Positions 40,202 to 50,846 are shown, counted from the stretch's first letter. The stretch is DNA of 64,000 nt from Ruminiclostridium hungatei (GCF_002051585.1 NZ_MZGX01000030.1:1-64000), one strand, 5' to 3'. The notes: generated by a model from the sequence alone, not told the origin. Numbers and translations: made by a program.

Positions 40202-42673
40202 ATGACTGTTATGACAGCTTCTTTGGTATTAATAAATACTGCAAGAGCATATGACAAAAAATACACATACATTATTCCAGAGGACATGACTGGAAAGGTG
40301 ACTGAGGGCAGCAGAGTTCTGGTGCCCTTTGGCGGGGGCAGGACCTCCAAGGAAGGTTTCGTCCTTGAGATACGTCCCCTGGAAGAAGCGGATCAGGGCC
40401 AGCAAGGCAAAAAGCTGGAATACAAGTCCATAAAACAGGTGATTGACCCATATGCACTCCTTAAGAAGGACATGCTTCTGCTTCTGGAATGGATGAAAAG
40501 AAGATACATATGTACATATTCGGATGCCATAAGATGCATGCTGCCCCCGGGTATAAATGTCAAGGCGGTAAAATCCGTTAAACTGACGGGTAATGGCATA
40601 AAGGCATTTAAGAAACAGGAACTGAAGGGGATTTTAGATAATTTGAGTTCTCTGGGCGGAGAATGTGAGCTGGAAGAGCTCAGGAGCATGTGTGGCGCAA
40701 AGGGCTTCAAAACCTGTATCCGGCAGCTATGTGAAAGCGGCGCCATAACTGTGGAGGAATGCTACCAGCAGAAGGTGAATGCCAAGGAGGTAAAAGGTGT
40801 AAGCCTTGCAAGACCCCGGGAGGAAATAGTGGAGGAGCTTGAAAACAATGCTGTCAGGAGAATCCAGCATATAAGGGTTCTGGAAATACTCCTTGACAAT
40901 GAATTGGTTTCAGTTGCGGATATCCAGCGGTTTGCGGGAGTGACTTCCTCAGTGCTTGACACACTTTGCAGGCATGGTTACATATACTATAAAAACATAG
41001 AGCTTTTGAGAAATCCTATAAAAGACAGGCATTATGAAAGAACCCAGCACCTCACTCCCACAGGCGAACAGGCGTCGGCGCTGGAAAAGCTTACCCGCCG
41101 GTTGGACAACGGTATTTTTAAAGAAAGCCTTATTCACGGTATAACCGGCAGCGGAAAAACGGAGGTTTATCTCCAGTTGATTTCACATTGCTTCAGTTTG
41201 GGAAAGAGGGCTATACTGCTTGTACCGGAGATATCACTTACCCCGCAGATGGTGGAGAGGTTTGTTTCAAGATTTGGAAAGCGGGTTGCTGTAATGCACA
41301 GCAGACTTTCACTGGGAGAGAGATTTGACCAGTGGAGATTGATAAGCGAAGGCAAGGTTGATGTTGTAGTAGGGGCCAGATCTGCGGTCTTTGCTCCGGT
41401 GTCCGAGCTGGGGCTGGTGATAATAGACGAAGAGCATGAGGGCTCTTATAAGTCGGAGTCCATGCCCAGGTACAATGCAAAGGATGTGGCGGTAAGAAGA
41501 TGCCGGATAAGCGACGGATTGTTGGTGTACGGTTCGGCAACACCGTCTGTGGACACCTATTACAGGGCTGTAAATGGGGATGTTGAACTGATTGAAATGA
41601 AACATAGGCCAAATACCGCGAAACTGCCTGAGGTGGAAATGGTGGATATGCGCCTGGAGCTGGAAGACGGCAACAAGACACCTTTCAGCAGAAGGCTGAT
41701 GGAGGAGCTGCAAAAGAACATAAATAGCAGCCAGCAAAGCATTCTATTTCTCAACAGAAGAGGCTTTTCCACCTTTGTAATATGCAGAACTTGTGGATAT
41801 ACTATGAAATGTCCGGAATGCAATATCGCCCTGACTTTCCACTCCAAAAGTGAAAGGCTGATTTGTCACTACTGCGGCTTTACGGTGAAAAATCCCGAAA
41901 CCTGCCCGTCCTGCCAAAGTAAAAGCATCAGGCATTTTGGCGTGGGAACTCAGAAGATTGAAGAGGAAGTAAAGTCAAGGCTTCCTGAGAGTTCGGTAAT
42001 TCGAATGGATATTGATACCATAAACTTTAAGAATGCCCATGAAGAGATATTAAACAGATTTAAAAATGAGAACATCAATATAATGGTGGGAACTCAGATG
42101 ATCGCCAAGGGACACGATTTTCCCAACGTGACACTGGTTGGTGTCCTGGCTGCAGACGGTATGCTTAATACCGGGGATTTCAGAGCCAACGAGAGGACTT
42201 TTCAGCTTCTCACACAGGTTGCAGGAAGAGCGGGAAGAGGGGAGAAGGCAGGAAGGGTAATAGTTCAGACTTATAATACGGAGGAATACAGCATATTGGC
42301 TGCCTGCCGGCAGGATTTCATCGGGTTTTACAGACAGGAGATATTGATAAGGGAACGGCTTGGATATCCTCCCTTCAACAATATAGCAATAGTTGCCTTC
42401 AGCGGCAGGAAGGACAGACAGGTTTTCGAAACAGCCAGGGACATAAAGCCACGACTGTTGGAAACCCATATGCCCGATTTTGAGGTATTGGGCCCATCCA
42501 GGTGTCCTATACCCAAGATTGCAGGGAAATACCGCTGGAGGGTGGTAATAAAGGCCAAAGAACTGGACGGGTTGCTTGACCGGCTCACAGAGGTATCGGA
42601 TAATGTATGGAAGAAAATCAAGGATGAGGATATTGCAATGAGCATAGATATAAATCCGTATAATATGCTATAA
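40202..42673 (+). CDS. priA: primosomal protein N' (replication restart helicase PriA)
   Basis: An 823-residue superfamily 2 helicase that reloads the replisome at stalled forks. After the N-terminal 3'-DNA-binding domain come the Walker A GITGSGKTEVY (about 310), Walker B IIDEEHEG, and the zinc region with CRTCGYTMKCPEC, CHYCGF and CPSC. Helicase C-terminal motifs (GTQMIAKGHDFPNVTLVG, QVAGRAGRG) follow. Slightly longer than E. coli PriA, as usual in Clostridia. The start ATG has GGAG 9 nt upstream. It heads the priA-def-fmt block. Confidence 0.97.
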   Translation: MTVMTASLVLINTARAYDKKYTYIIPEDMTGKVTEGSRVLVPFGGGRTSKEGFVLEIRPLEEADQGQQGKKLEYKSIKQVIDPYALLKKDMLLLLEWMKRRYICTYSDAIRCMLPPGINVKAVKSVKLTGNGIKAFKKQELKGILDNLSSLGGECELEELRSMCGAKGFKTCIRQLCESGAITVEECYQQKVNAKEVKGVSLARPREEIVEELENNAVRRIQHIRVLEILLDNELVSVADIQRFAGVTSSVLDTLCRHGYIYYKNIELLRNPIKDRHYERTQHLTPTGEQASALEKLTRRLDNGIFKESLIHGITGSGKTEVYLQLISHCFSLGKRAILLVPEISLTPQMVERFVSRFGKRVAVMHSRLSLGERFDQWRLISEGKVDVVVGARSAVFAPVSELGLVIIDEEHEGSYKSESMPRYNAKDVAVRRCRISDGLLVYGSATPSVDTYYRAVNGDVELIEMKHRPNTAKLPEVEMVDMRLELEDGNKTPFSRRLMEELQKNINSSQQSILFLNRRGFSTFVICRTCGYTMKCPECNIALTFHSKSERLICHYCGFTVKNPETCPSCQSKSIRHFGVGTQKIEEEVKSRLPESSVIRMDIDTINFKNAHEEILNRFKNENINIMVGTQMIAKGHDFPNVTLVGVLAADGMLNTGDFRANERTFQLLTQVAGRAGRGEKAGRVIVQTYNTEEYSILAACRQDFIGFYRQEILIRERLGYPPFNNIAIVAFSGRKDRQVFETARDIKPRLLETHMPDFEVLGPSRCPIPKIAGKYRWRVVIKAKELDGLLDRLTEVSDNVWKKIKDEDIAMSIDINPYNML

Positions 42674-42703
42674 TTATGAAAAATAGATTGGCGGAGGTAA
42701 ATA

Positions 42704-43180
42704 ATGGCTTACAGGGAAATAAGAAAAGACGGTGACGATGTTCTCAGAAAAAAGAGCAGGCCGGTTGATGTTATAGATAACAAGATTTTTACACTTCTGG
42801 ACGATATGGCCGACACCATGTACAAAGCTGACGGCGTAGGCCTTGCGGCTCCACAGGTGGGCATTTTGAAAAGAGTTGTGGTCATTGATGTGGGGAACGG
42901 ATTGTTTGAAATGATAAATCCCGTAATACTGGAGCAGAGCGGGCAGCAGGACGGCATTGAGGGCTGTCTCAGCATACCGGGAACTTCCGGAGATGTGGTC
43001 CGCCCAATGCATGTGAAGGCAAAATATACTGACAGGAATGGTGAGACGGTGATAATTGAGGCAGAAGAACTTTTCGCAAGAGCCATATGCCATGAGCTGG
43101 ATCATCTGGACGGGATACTTTATAAAGATAAGGCTCATAAGATGTACACGCCAAAAGAAATAGAGGAAATGCAAAAGTAA
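42704..43180 (+). CDS. def: peptide deformylase
   Basis: 158 residues. It removes the formyl group from nascent proteins using a bound metal. All three motifs are present: GVGLAAPQVG (about 44-53), EGCLSIPG with the metal cysteine, and HELDHLDG with two metal histidines. Type I length. GGCGGAGG lies 7 nt before the ATG. It sits with fmt, the enzyme that puts the formyl group on initiator tRNA. Confidence 0.97.
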   Translation: MAYREIRKDGDDVLRKKSRPVDVIDNKIFTLLDDMADTMYKADGVGLAAPQVGILKRVVVIDVGNGLFEMINPVILEQSGQQDGIEGCLSIPGTSGDVVRPMHVKAKYTDRNGETVIIEAEELFARAICHELDHLDGILYKDKAHKMYTPKEIEEMQK

Positions 43181-43193
43181 GGGAGGATTTGAT

Positions 43194-44132
43194 TTGAGAA
43201 TAGTATTTATGGGCACTCCCGATTTTGCAGTGCCAAGTCTGGAAATGCTGGTTAAGGATGGATATGAAGTGGTTGCCGCTGTTACGCAGCCCGACAAGCC
43301 AAAGGGCAGGGGAAACAAGCTGGCTGCTCCGCCGGTAAAGGAATTTGCTTTGAAAAACGGAATACAGGTATTGCAGCCTGAAAAGATAAAAACTCCAGAG
43401 TTTATAGCACAGATTCGGGAATTGCAGCCAGACCTCCTGATAACAGCGGCTTACGGGAAAATTCTTTCAAAGGAGCTTCTGGAGGTTCCGGCACAGGGCT
43501 GTATTAATGTGCATGGCTCACTATTGCCGGCATACAGAGGGGCTGCTCCCATCAACTGGGCAGTTATAAACGGAGAGAACAAGACAGGCATTACTACCAT
43601 GTTTACCGATGTGGGCCTTGATACGGGAGATATGCTTTTAAAAAAGGAGCTTGCCATAGGGCAGAACATGACTGCGGGAGAATTGCATGATAAAATGGCG
43701 GTGCTGGGCGCTGAGGTTTTAAGTGATACTCTTTTGGAACTTAAAAAAGGTACTTTGCAAAGAATCCCCCAGGACGATTCCGTCTCCACATATGCCCCCA
43801 TGATGAACAAGGAGCTTGGGCTCATAGACTGGAACAAAAAAGCTGGGGAGATACACAATCTGGTAAGGGGAACCGACCCCTGGCCCGGAGCCTACACCTT
43901 TCTGGACGGAAACAGAATGAGGGTATGGAAGACCTCTCTGATAAAGGAAAGTGCTGACAGCAGCAAGGAAAATGGCAGAATCCTTAAGGTTGATGACGAA
44001 GGAATCCTGGTAAAATGCCCGGATGAAAACCTATTGCTCCTGGAGGTTCAGTTTGACTCCTCCAGAAGAATGAGTGTAAAGGAATATATAAGAGGACATC
44101 AAATAAAAACAGGTGAAACACTTGGAAAGTAA
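43194..44132 (+). CDS. fmt: methionyl-tRNA formyltransferase
   Basis: 312 residues. It formylates Met-tRNAfMet with 10-formyl-tetrahydrofolate. It shows MGTPDFAVPSLEML near the start, the catalytic stretch NVHGSLLPAYRGAAPINWA, and TGITTMFTDVGLDTGDML, followed by the tRNA-binding C-terminal domain. The start is TTG behind GGGAGGA. The last 20 bp overlap the next gene. Confidence 0.97.
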   Translation: MRIVFMGTPDFAVPSLEMLVKDGYEVVAAVTQPDKPKGRGNKLAAPPVKEFALKNGIQVLQPEKIKTPEFIAQIRELQPDLLITAAYGKILSKELLEVPAQGCINVHGSLLPAYRGAAPINWAVINGENKTGITTMFTDVGLDTGDMLLKKELAIGQNMTAGELHDKMAVLGAEVLSDTLLELKKGTLQRIPQDDSVSTYAPMMNKELGLIDWNKKAGEIHNLVRGTDPWPGAYTFLDGNRMRVWKTSLIKESADSSKENGRILKVDDEGILVKCPDENLLLLEVQFDSSRRMSVKEYIRGHQIKTGETLGK

Positions 44133-44868
44133 TCTAAGAATTTTTGTAAGGACATCAATTATAATAATTGCGGCTTTTACTGCTCTGCTTGTGGGCTTTA
44201 GTGCTGCATATGCATATGCGACGCTGGCGGCTTACAACATAATACTGATTTCGTTTATTGCAGTGATAGGATTGAGTTTGCTGATGCTGCTGTCAATGAG
44301 TCTGGCGATTATTATGACCTGTGCCAGCCGGAAGGCGGAAGGGCTGCTGCTGCTTTTAACCAGGGCAGGCATGCAGGTGATGCTTCCGCTGGCCCTTATA
44401 TTCTCAAAGGCGGACAAAAAGCTGACAAAGAGCATACGGCTCCTATATATAGAGCTGAACAATATAGTCGTGGAGTCCGGGAATAAAAAGTACAGGGCCC
44501 AGGAGGTCATGCTGCTGTTGCCGCACTGCTTGCAGAACAGCCAGTGCGGTCTGAAGGTCACCAGCAATCCTGAAGTCTGCCGGAGATGCGGCAGATGTAA
44601 GATAGGAGAATTGCTGGACTATACGGAGCAAAAAAAAATCAGCGTATTTATAGCTACAGGCGGAACTGTTGCCAGAAAAATAATAAAGGAAAACAAGCCC
44701 AGGCTGATAATTTCAGTTGCCTGTGAAAGGGACCTGATGAGCGGAATACTGGATGTAAAAGGGATTCCGGTAATAGGGGTGGTAAACAGGCAGCCCTGCG
44801 GACCCTGCTTCAACACGGATGTGGAATTTTCCGACATCAGGAAGCGGGTGGAGCAATTGATTTTATGA
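44113..44868 (+). CDS. DUF116 domain-containing protein
   Basis: 251 residues. Two N-terminal membrane helices (about 10-60) precede a cytoplasmic DUF116 domain with VMLLPHCLQNSQC, then CRRCGRCKIGEL, cysteine clusters that suggest metal or Fe-S binding, then FIATGGTVARKII and SVACERDLMSGI. Function unknown, but the gene is nearly always between fmt and a zinc peptidase or rsmB in Clostridia. It overlaps fmt by 20 bp, so it is co-translated. Confidence 0.88.
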   Translation: MKHLESNLRIFVRTSIIIIAAFTALLVGFSAAYAYATLAAYNIILISFIAVIGLSLLMLLSMSLAIIMTCASRKAEGLLLLLTRAGMQVMLPLALIFSKADKKLTKSIRLLYIELNNIVVESGNKKYRAQEVMLLLPHCLQNSQCGLKVTSNPEVCRRCGRCKIGELLDYTEQKKISVFIATGGTVARKIIKENKPRLIISVACERDLMSGILDVKGIPVIGVVNRQPCGPCFNTDVEFSDIRKRVEQLIL

Positions 44869-44915
44869 TAAAGGAAACTGTGGCGGCATGGGATAAATAC
44901 TGAAGGGAGAACGGC

Positions 44916-45614
44916 ATGGGATTTTTTTATATGGACCAGTATTACCTGACTTTGGTTGTGCCTGCTGTAATTATTTCAATGATAGCATCCTTCCGGGTCA
45001 GGGGGACCTTTAACAGGTACAGGAAGACGGGCAACTCAAAAAATATGACCGGAGCTGATGTGGCAAGATACCTGCTTCAGGCAAACGGCATACGTGATGT
45101 CAGGGTTACACAGGTGGGCGGAGAGCTCACAGACCACTATGATCCTCGAAAGAGGGAGCTGCGTTTGTCGGAGGCCACCTATTCAAGCATTTCAGTAGCC
45201 GCTGTAGGCGTGGCAGCCCATGAAACCGGACATGCCATACAGCACAGTGTAAGCTATGGGCCACTGGCTCTGAGAAGTTATCTTGTACCCGTTGCAAACC
45301 TGGGCTCGCAGGCAGGCCCTACCCTGGCCATCCTGGGTCTGGTGATGAGCTGGCCTGTCCTGATAAACATCGGCTTGCTGCTTTTTGCCGCAGCAATACT
45401 TTTTTATCTGATAACGCTGCCGGTGGAGTTCAATGCCAGCAAGAGAGCTATACAAGACCTGGACAGGCATAATATTTTAGTAAATGAAGAGCTGATAGCT
45501 GCAAAGAAGGTTTTGAATGCGGCAGCCTTAACCTATGTTGCATCGGCGCTGGTTGCGATTGCCAGCTTTTTGAGATTGCTGCTGCTGGCAGGAAACCGCA
45601 GAAATAGAGACTAG
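44916..45614 (+). CDS. YugP-like zinc metallopeptidase
   Basis: 232 residues, membrane bound, with an N-terminal helix (YLTLVVPAVIISMIASF) and two or three C-terminal helices. The HETGHAIQH stretch (about 105) is the zinc-binding HExxH, preceded by DHYDPRKRELRLS, typical of the neutral zinc metallopeptidase family (Zn_peptidase_2). The natural substrate is unknown. GAAGGGAGAA precedes the start. It lies in the conserved DUF116-rsmB interval. Confidence 0.9.
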   Translation: MGFFYMDQYYLTLVVPAVIISMIASFRVRGTFNRYRKTGNSKNMTGADVARYLLQANGIRDVRVTQVGGELTDHYDPRKRELRLSEATYSSISVAAVGVAAHETGHAIQHSVSYGPLALRSYLVPVANLGSQAGPTLAILGLVMSWPVLINIGLLLFAAAILFYLITLPVEFNASKRAIQDLDRHNILVNEELIAAKKVLNAAALTYVASALVAIASFLRLLLLAGNRRNRD

Positions 45615-45672
45615 TGGTCTGTATGTTACTACAGCCGCTGGTAATACAATAATTATCAGTATTGGAGAATTT

Positions 45673-47022
45673 ATGGCTATAGATCCGGCTAGAGAAACAG
45701 CCTTGAAAATATTATATGATATAAATGAAAATGAAGCTTATTCAAATATTTCAGTGAATAAATATCTGGAGGCCGGAGAGCTGAGGGAAATAGACCGGGC
45801 CTTCGCCACAGAGCTGGCATATGGCACTGTAAAGTGGCTTATGGAGCTTGACTATATAATAGACCGCTTTTCCAGTGTGAAGGCGAAAAAATTGTCGCCC
45901 TGGATTAAAAACATTCTGAGACTGGGCATTTATCAACTGCTTCACACCGATAAAATACCCTCATCCGCTGCCTGCAATACCAGTGTCGATCTGGCCAAGA
46001 GGTATGGGCACCAGGCTTCCAGCCGCTTTGTAAACGCAGTGCTGAGAAACATCGCAAGAAGCAGGGACAGTATACCCTATCCCGAAAAGAAGGATAATGC
46101 CGGGTATTTAAGCATTGTTTATTCACACCCCAGGGAACTGGTGGACAGATGGCTTGAGCTGTTTGGCGGGGAGTTTACCGAAGCGCTGCTGAAGAGCAAT
46201 AATACCGTACCTGACTTTAACGTAAGAGTCAACACGCTTAAAACAACACCGGACGAATTGCTGGAGGCACTCCGGCAGGAGGGCTGCACGGCCAGGCTGG
46301 GAAATTATCTGAAGGATGCAGTAGTGTTGGAAAACCCATCCTCAATATCCAGACTGGAAGCCTTCAAAAAAGGGTATTTTACAGTGCAGGATGAAAGCTC
46401 AATGCTGGCGTCGGTGGTGCTGGAGCCGGCGGAAGGGCAACTGGCCGTGGATGTGTGCAGCGCTCCCGGCGGCAAGGCTACCCACCTTGCCCAGCTTATG
46501 AACAACAGGGGAACCGTGCTGGCACGGGATATACATGAGCATAAGCTGAGGCTTGTGGAAGGTACTGCCGCCAGAATGGGAATAGGGATAGTCAAGACCC
46601 AGCTTTTTGATGCCGCCGGCTTTGATGAAAGCCTTGAAGGGAAGGCGGACAGGGTTTTGGTGGATGCACCCTGCACGGGTTTTGGAATAATAAGAAAGAA
46701 ACCCGATATAAAGTATTCCAGAAACCTGTCACAACAGAAGGAAATAGTGGCGCTCCAGAAAAAGGTGCTGGACAATGCCGCAAGATATGTAAAACCCGGA
46801 GGCTGTCTTGTATACAGCACTTGTACCATACAGCCCGAGGAAAACCTTGAAAACGTAAAAGCCTTTCTGGGCCAAAACAGGGACTACAAACTGGCGGACT
46901 TTGAACATTTACTGCCTGAAAAGCTTAAGACAGCTACGGCACAGGAGGGATATATCCAGCTATACCCCAACACAAATCAGACAGACGGCTTTTTCATAAG
47001 CAAGCTGGTAAGAGTAAAGTAG
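45673..47022 (+). CDS. rsmB: 16S rRNA (cytosine(967)-C5)-methyltransferase
   Basis: 449 residues. An N-terminal NusB-like RNA-binding domain (ARETALKILYDINENEAYSN, about 1-140) precedes the SAM-dependent RsmB catalytic domain with DVCSAPGGKATHLAQ (motif I), DAPCTGFG with the release cysteine (motif IV) and YSTCTIQPEEN with the catalytic cysteine (motif VI). Length and order are standard. A TTGGAGAA sequence precedes the ATG. Confidence 0.96.
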   Translation: MAIDPARETALKILYDINENEAYSNISVNKYLEAGELREIDRAFATELAYGTVKWLMELDYIIDRFSSVKAKKLSPWIKNILRLGIYQLLHTDKIPSSAACNTSVDLAKRYGHQASSRFVNAVLRNIARSRDSIPYPEKKDNAGYLSIVYSHPRELVDRWLELFGGEFTEALLKSNNTVPDFNVRVNTLKTTPDELLEALRQEGCTARLGNYLKDAVVLENPSSISRLEAFKKGYFTVQDESSMLASVVLEPAEGQLAVDVCSAPGGKATHLAQLMNNRGTVLARDIHEHKLRLVEGTAARMGIGIVKTQLFDAAGFDESLEGKADRVLVDAPCTGFGIIRKKPDIKYSRNLSQQKEIVALQKKVLDNAARYVKPGGCLVYSTCTIQPEENLENVKAFLGQNRDYKLADFEHLLPEKLKTATAQEGYIQLYPNTNQTDGFFISKLVRVK

Positions 47023-47189
47023 CTGGAAGCTTTCACGGCTTGAACAGTCACTTTTATATAATTGTAAAGAAAAAGCAATAATTTTTGCTATATATTTGGT
47101 ATAAAATAAAATAGAATAATTTGCCTGAAAACAGGCAGGGAACCAGCATATTTATTATGCGTGCGTTATGGAGAAGCCAAGGAAAACAT

Positions 47190-48224
47190 ATGAAAAATTT
47201 GATGGACATGAACCTGGAGGAGCTGGAACAACTGCTCCTGCAAATGGGTGAACAGAAATTCAGGGCAAAGCAGATTTTCAAATGGGTGAACAGTGGTATA
47301 AAATCAATAGATGAAATGACAAACCTTTCAAAGCAGTTAAGGCAGGAATTGGGCAAGGTCGGAAAAGTCAGCAGGCTTAAGCTGGTCAACAAATTACAGT
47401 CCAAAATAGATTCAACGGCCAAATACTTGTTTGAACTTGATGACGGGAATATAATTGAAAGTGTGCTTATGGAGTACAAGCACGGCTATACCGCCTGTAT
47501 ATCTTCACAGGCTGGCTGCAGGATGGGCTGCACCTTCTGTGCTTCGACAGGAGCCAGCTTTTCCAGAAATCTGACCGCCGGAGAGATGCTGGATCAGGTT
47601 ATGTCAATGCAGGAGGATTCGGGAAACAGAGTGGGGCATGTAGTTTTGATGGGTATCGGAGAGCCTCTGGACAATTATGAAAATGTGGTGAGTTTCCTGA
47701 GAAAGATAAATCATCCCGAGGGTTTGATGATAGGTATGAGAAATATTTCTCTTTCTACCTGCGGAATTGTTCCCGGGATACTCAAACTGGCGGAGGAGAA
47801 TATTCCGGTCACTCTTTCGGTGTCTCTTCACAGCGCAAGAGATGATAAGCGCTCTGCCATGATGCCTGTCAACAAGGCCTATTCTATTGACAAATTAATC
47901 TCAGCATGTAAGATATATACTGAGAGCACTAAAAGAAGGATAACCTTTGAATATGCAATGATTTCAGGAGAAAACGATTCGGAGCAGGATGCCAAAGAAC
48001 TGGCAGGTTTATTAAAAGGAATGCTTTGCCATGTTAATCTCATTCCGGTTAATACTGTTCAGGGCAACGGATATAAAAAAAGCTCGCGAAATCAGATAGA
48101 CAAATTTAAAAACATTATGGAATCAAGAGGAATTGAAACTACTGTTAGAAGAGAGCTAGGCAGCGATATAAATGCTGCATGCGGTCAACTTAGAAAAAAC
48201 AGACTTGACAGTAATGCAAATTGA
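47190..48224 (+). CDS. rlmN: 23S rRNA (adenine(2503)-C2)-methyltransferase, radical SAM
   Basis: 344 residues from the ATG at 47190 (AAGGA 8 nt upstream); a longer frame from 47121 has no start signal. The radical-SAM cluster [10 protein letters not shown], the [12 protein letters not shown] stretch and the acceptor cysteine in the C-terminal NAACGQL mark RlmN, which methylates A2503 of 23S rRNA and some tRNAs. Cfr-type variants give resistance by C8 methylation, but position in the conserved rsmB-rlmN-stp order supports the housekeeping enzyme. Confidence 0.96.
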   Translation: MKNLMDMNLEELEQLLLQMGEQKFRAKQIFKWVNSGIKSIDEMTNLSKQLRQELGKVGKVSRLKLVNKLQSKIDSTAKYLFELDDGNIIESVLMEYKHGYTACISSQAGCRMGCTFCASTGASFSRNLTAGEMLDQVMSMQEDSGNRVGHVVLMGIGEPLDNYENVVSFLRKINHPEGLMIGMRNISLSTCGIVPGILKLAEENIPVTLSVSLHSARDDKRSAMMPVNKAYSIDKLISACKIYTESTKRRITFEYAMISGENDSEQDAKELAGLLKGMLCHVNLIPVNTVQGNGYKKSSRNQIDKFKNIMESRGIETTVRRELGSDINAACGQLRKNRLDSNAN

Positions 48225-48263
48225 GCTTTTGGTATTTAGGTGTTTGTTTCAGGAGTGATTGTT

Positions 48264-48989
48264 TTGAGGTACGGCATTAGAACAGATAGAGGATTAAAAA
48301 GACAACTGAACGAGGATAACTGTAATGTGCTGGTTGGATATCCGGGCATACCAGCCTGCTTTGTTATAGCTGACGGAATGGGCGGCCACAAATGCGGAGA
48401 AGTTGCAAGCAAAATGGCGGTAGATTCGGTGTGCAATTTATTGCTTAAGGCTGATTGGGGTCAGGAAAATATTTCCGGAATGCTTAGTGCTATAATTACA
48501 AGTGTTAATGACGAAATATATAATTTTTCCATACTGGATGAAGCCACCCAGGGAATGGGTACAACACTGATAATCACCGTACTTAAAAACAGAAAACTTT
48601 ACATAGGCCATGTTGGTGACAGCAGGGTGTATATAATAAAAGATGACTCCATTGAGAAGATTACCTGGGATCATTCCTTTATCGAAGAACTTGTTAAAAA
48701 CGGCTCCATTACAAAGGATGAGGCAATCAACCATCCCAAGAAAAATCTTATAACCCGTGCTGTTGGCTGCGAACCCGGATTGCAGGTAGATACATATGAA
48801 CAGGATGTCAAAGAGGAGGATGTAATACTTCTTTGCACAGATGGTTTGACAAACATGTTATCAGAGGAAGAAATACTTGAAATAATCAGGAATAACGAAG
48901 AACCGCAAAATGCTTGTGATACTTTGGTTCAAAATGCTAATAATAGTGGTGGAGAAGATAATATAACCGTGATAGTTGGTAAAATATAA
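48264..48989 (+). CDS. prpC: PP2C-family Ser/Thr phosphatase (Stp/PrpC)
   Basis: About 241 residues from the TTG at 48264, chosen because AGGAGTGA lies 5 nt upstream. The metal-binding motifs are present: RQLNEDNC, VIADGMGGHKCGEVAS, HVGDSRVYI, LLCTDGLTNML and GGEDNITVIV. It dephosphorylates substrates of the adjacent PASTA kinase; the pair is a conserved signalling unit linking cell-wall state to growth. The gap to prkC is 13 bp. Confidence 0.95.
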   Translation: MRYGIRTDRGLKRQLNEDNCNVLVGYPGIPACFVIADGMGGHKCGEVASKMAVDSVCNLLLKADWGQENISGMLSAIITSVNDEIYNFSILDEATQGMGTTLIITVLKNRKLYIGHVGDSRVYIIKDDSIEKITWDHSFIEELVKNGSITKDEAINHPKKNLITRAVGCEPGLQVDTYEQDVKEEDVILLCTDGLTNMLSEEEILEIIRNNEEPQNACDTLVQNANNSGGEDNITVIVGKI

Positions 48990-49002
48990 ATAGAGGTGAA
49001 AT

Positions 49003-50820
49003 ATGGAAGGTCAAATATTGGGAAACAGATACCTTTTACTTGAAAAAATCGGCGGCGGCGGAATGGCAGTGGTATACAAGGCAAAATGCACTCTGCTGAA
49101 CAGGTTTGTGGCAATAAAAGTATTACGTTCCGAGTTTACTAATGACGAAGAATTCGTGAAACGCTTTAAGGTAGAGGCTCAAGCGGTTGCAAGCCTGTCT
49201 CATCCGAATGTTGTTTCCATCTATGATGTAGGTCACCAGGAGGACATACATTATATTGTCATGGAGTATGTTGACGGTATGACATTAAAGGAGTTCATAA
49301 ACAAGCATGGTGCCATAGACTGGCAGGATGCCATAAAAATAACAATCCAGATATGTTCGGCAATTGAGCATGCCCACAAGAACAACATCGTACATAGGGA
49401 TATAAAGCCCCATAATATACTGCTGACAAAAGAGGGCATTGCCAAGGTTACAGATTTTGGGATTGCAAGGGCTGTGACTTCTTCTACCATAACGATGGTA
49501 GGCAGTACTATCGGTTCTGTACACTATTTTTCCCCTGAACAGGCAAGAGGCGGGTTTATTGATGAAAAATCAGATCTGTATTCCCTTGGTATAGCCTTAT
49601 ATGAAATGGTGACCGGCAAGGTGCCTTTTGACGGGGATACTCCTGTTTCGGTTGCACTGAAGCACATTCAGGAAATACCTGTGGAGCCGCATAAGCTTGT
49701 TCCCAGTCTGCCCTATGGCGTAAATGAAATAATAATGAAGGCAATACAGAAGGAACAGAACGTAAGGTATCAATCGGCCACCTCAATGATAAATGACCTG
49801 AACAGGGTTCTGGTGCAGCCCCAGGGAGGCTTTGTGGGCAGGGACAATATAAACGGCCAGTCCACCATCCGTATGAAGCCGGTCAATTCCTCAAGGGGAT
49901 TGAACGAGTCCAGGAGCAATGAATACAGCAACAAGCAGAATGAGCTTAAGAAAGAGAAAAAGAAAACCAATGTTGCCTATTGGCTGGCAGGTATTACAAG
50001 TGTGGCTGTAATAATATTCGTAGTTATCATGGCCATCAGCCTGTTGACAAAGGGTGACAACACCGAGCCATACAAGCTGGACAATTATGTGGGAAGGGAA
50101 TATGAAGCAGTAAAGGCAGAATTGGAAGGAAAAGGCTTTAAGATTACTCCCACCTGGCAGGAAAGCGAAACAATTGCCAAGGGTATGATAATCGACCAGA
50201 GCATTCCCCCCGGAACAGATTACAAGAGCGGAAATTATACAAGCCTGGAATTGACTGTAAGCAGCGGACGCAGAATGTCAAAGGTGCCGGAGGTTAAGGA
50301 CCGGGAATACAGGGAAGCCCAGAAGGAAATGGAGTCAAGCAATCTGAAATCCAGGATTGAAAAGGAATTCAACGACGATATTGAGGCTGATTATGTAATC
50401 AGGACCGAGCCGGCTGCAGGAGAAGAGGTTGATGAAGGAACGGAAGTAATAATATATGTCAGCAAGGGAAAAGAAACAAAGCGTATCAAGGTGCCAAATC
50501 TGGTAGGTAAAAATGAGGAAGAGGCACAAAAGGCTTTGGCGGATAACAAGCTGCAGCTTGGAACAATAATTCCGGCAGGGGCAAAAGGCATTGTAAACAA
50601 GCAGTTGCCTGCGGCATATTCCGAGGTTGAAGAAGGAGAGACAGTTACAATATGGCTGACGGTTGAACAACAGTCTCCCGCCACCGACACTTCACAGCAG
50701 TCCCAGCCTTCTGATAATTCTTCCGGGAAGGATACCGAAACCCAGGGGCCGGCTGACACGTCCCAACCGTCGTTACCGGTAGATAACCAGAATAAAAATA
50801 CAGGCAATGAAGGAAATTAG
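49003..50820 (+). CDS. prkC: PASTA-domain Ser/Thr protein kinase
   Basis: 605 residues. The cytoplasmic kinase domain (about 10-270) has GGGGMAVVYKA, catalytic Lys in VAIKVLR, HRDIKPHN and DFGIARAV. A basic linker, a membrane helix (about 326-349, WLAGITSVAVIIFVVIMAIS) and three extracellular PASTA repeats follow (starting near 360, 429 and 498), which bind muropeptides. A low-complexity Ser/Thr/Gln tail closes the protein. In Firmicutes this kinase senses peptidoglycan fragments and controls division and dormancy exit. Confidence 0.96.
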   Translation: MEGQILGNRYLLLEKIGGGGMAVVYKAKCTLLNRFVAIKVLRSEFTNDEEFVKRFKVEAQAVASLSHPNVVSIYDVGHQEDIHYIVMEYVDGMTLKEFINKHGAIDWQDAIKITIQICSAIEHAHKNNIVHRDIKPHNILLTKEGIAKVTDFGIARAVTSSTITMVGSTIGSVHYFSPEQARGGFIDEKSDLYSLGIALYEMVTGKVPFDGDTPVSVALKHIQEIPVEPHKLVPSLPYGVNEIIMKAIQKEQNVRYQSATSMINDLNRVLVQPQGGFVGRDNINGQSTIRMKPVNSSRGLNESRSNEYSNKQNELKKEKKKTNVAYWLAGITSVAVIIFVVIMAISLLTKGDNTEPYKLDNYVGREYEAVKAELEGKGFKITPTWQESETIAKGMIIDQSIPPGTDYKSGNYTSLELTVSSGRRMSKVPEVKDREYREAQKEMESSNLKSRIEKEFNDDIEADYVIRTEPAAGEEVDEGTEVIIYVSKGKETKRIKVPNLVGKNEEEAQKALADNKLQLGTIIPAGAKGIVNKQLPAAYSEVEEGETVTIWLTVEQQSPATDTSQQSQPSDNSSGKDTETQGPADTSQPSLPVDNQNKNTGNEGN

Positions 50821-50846
50821 GACACGGGCAAACAGGAGGTAACTTA

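Noticed and set aside
42674-43318. Minus-strand frame of 214 codons opposite def and fmt
   Set aside because: Both genes on the plus strand are unmistakable; the frame is a shadow.
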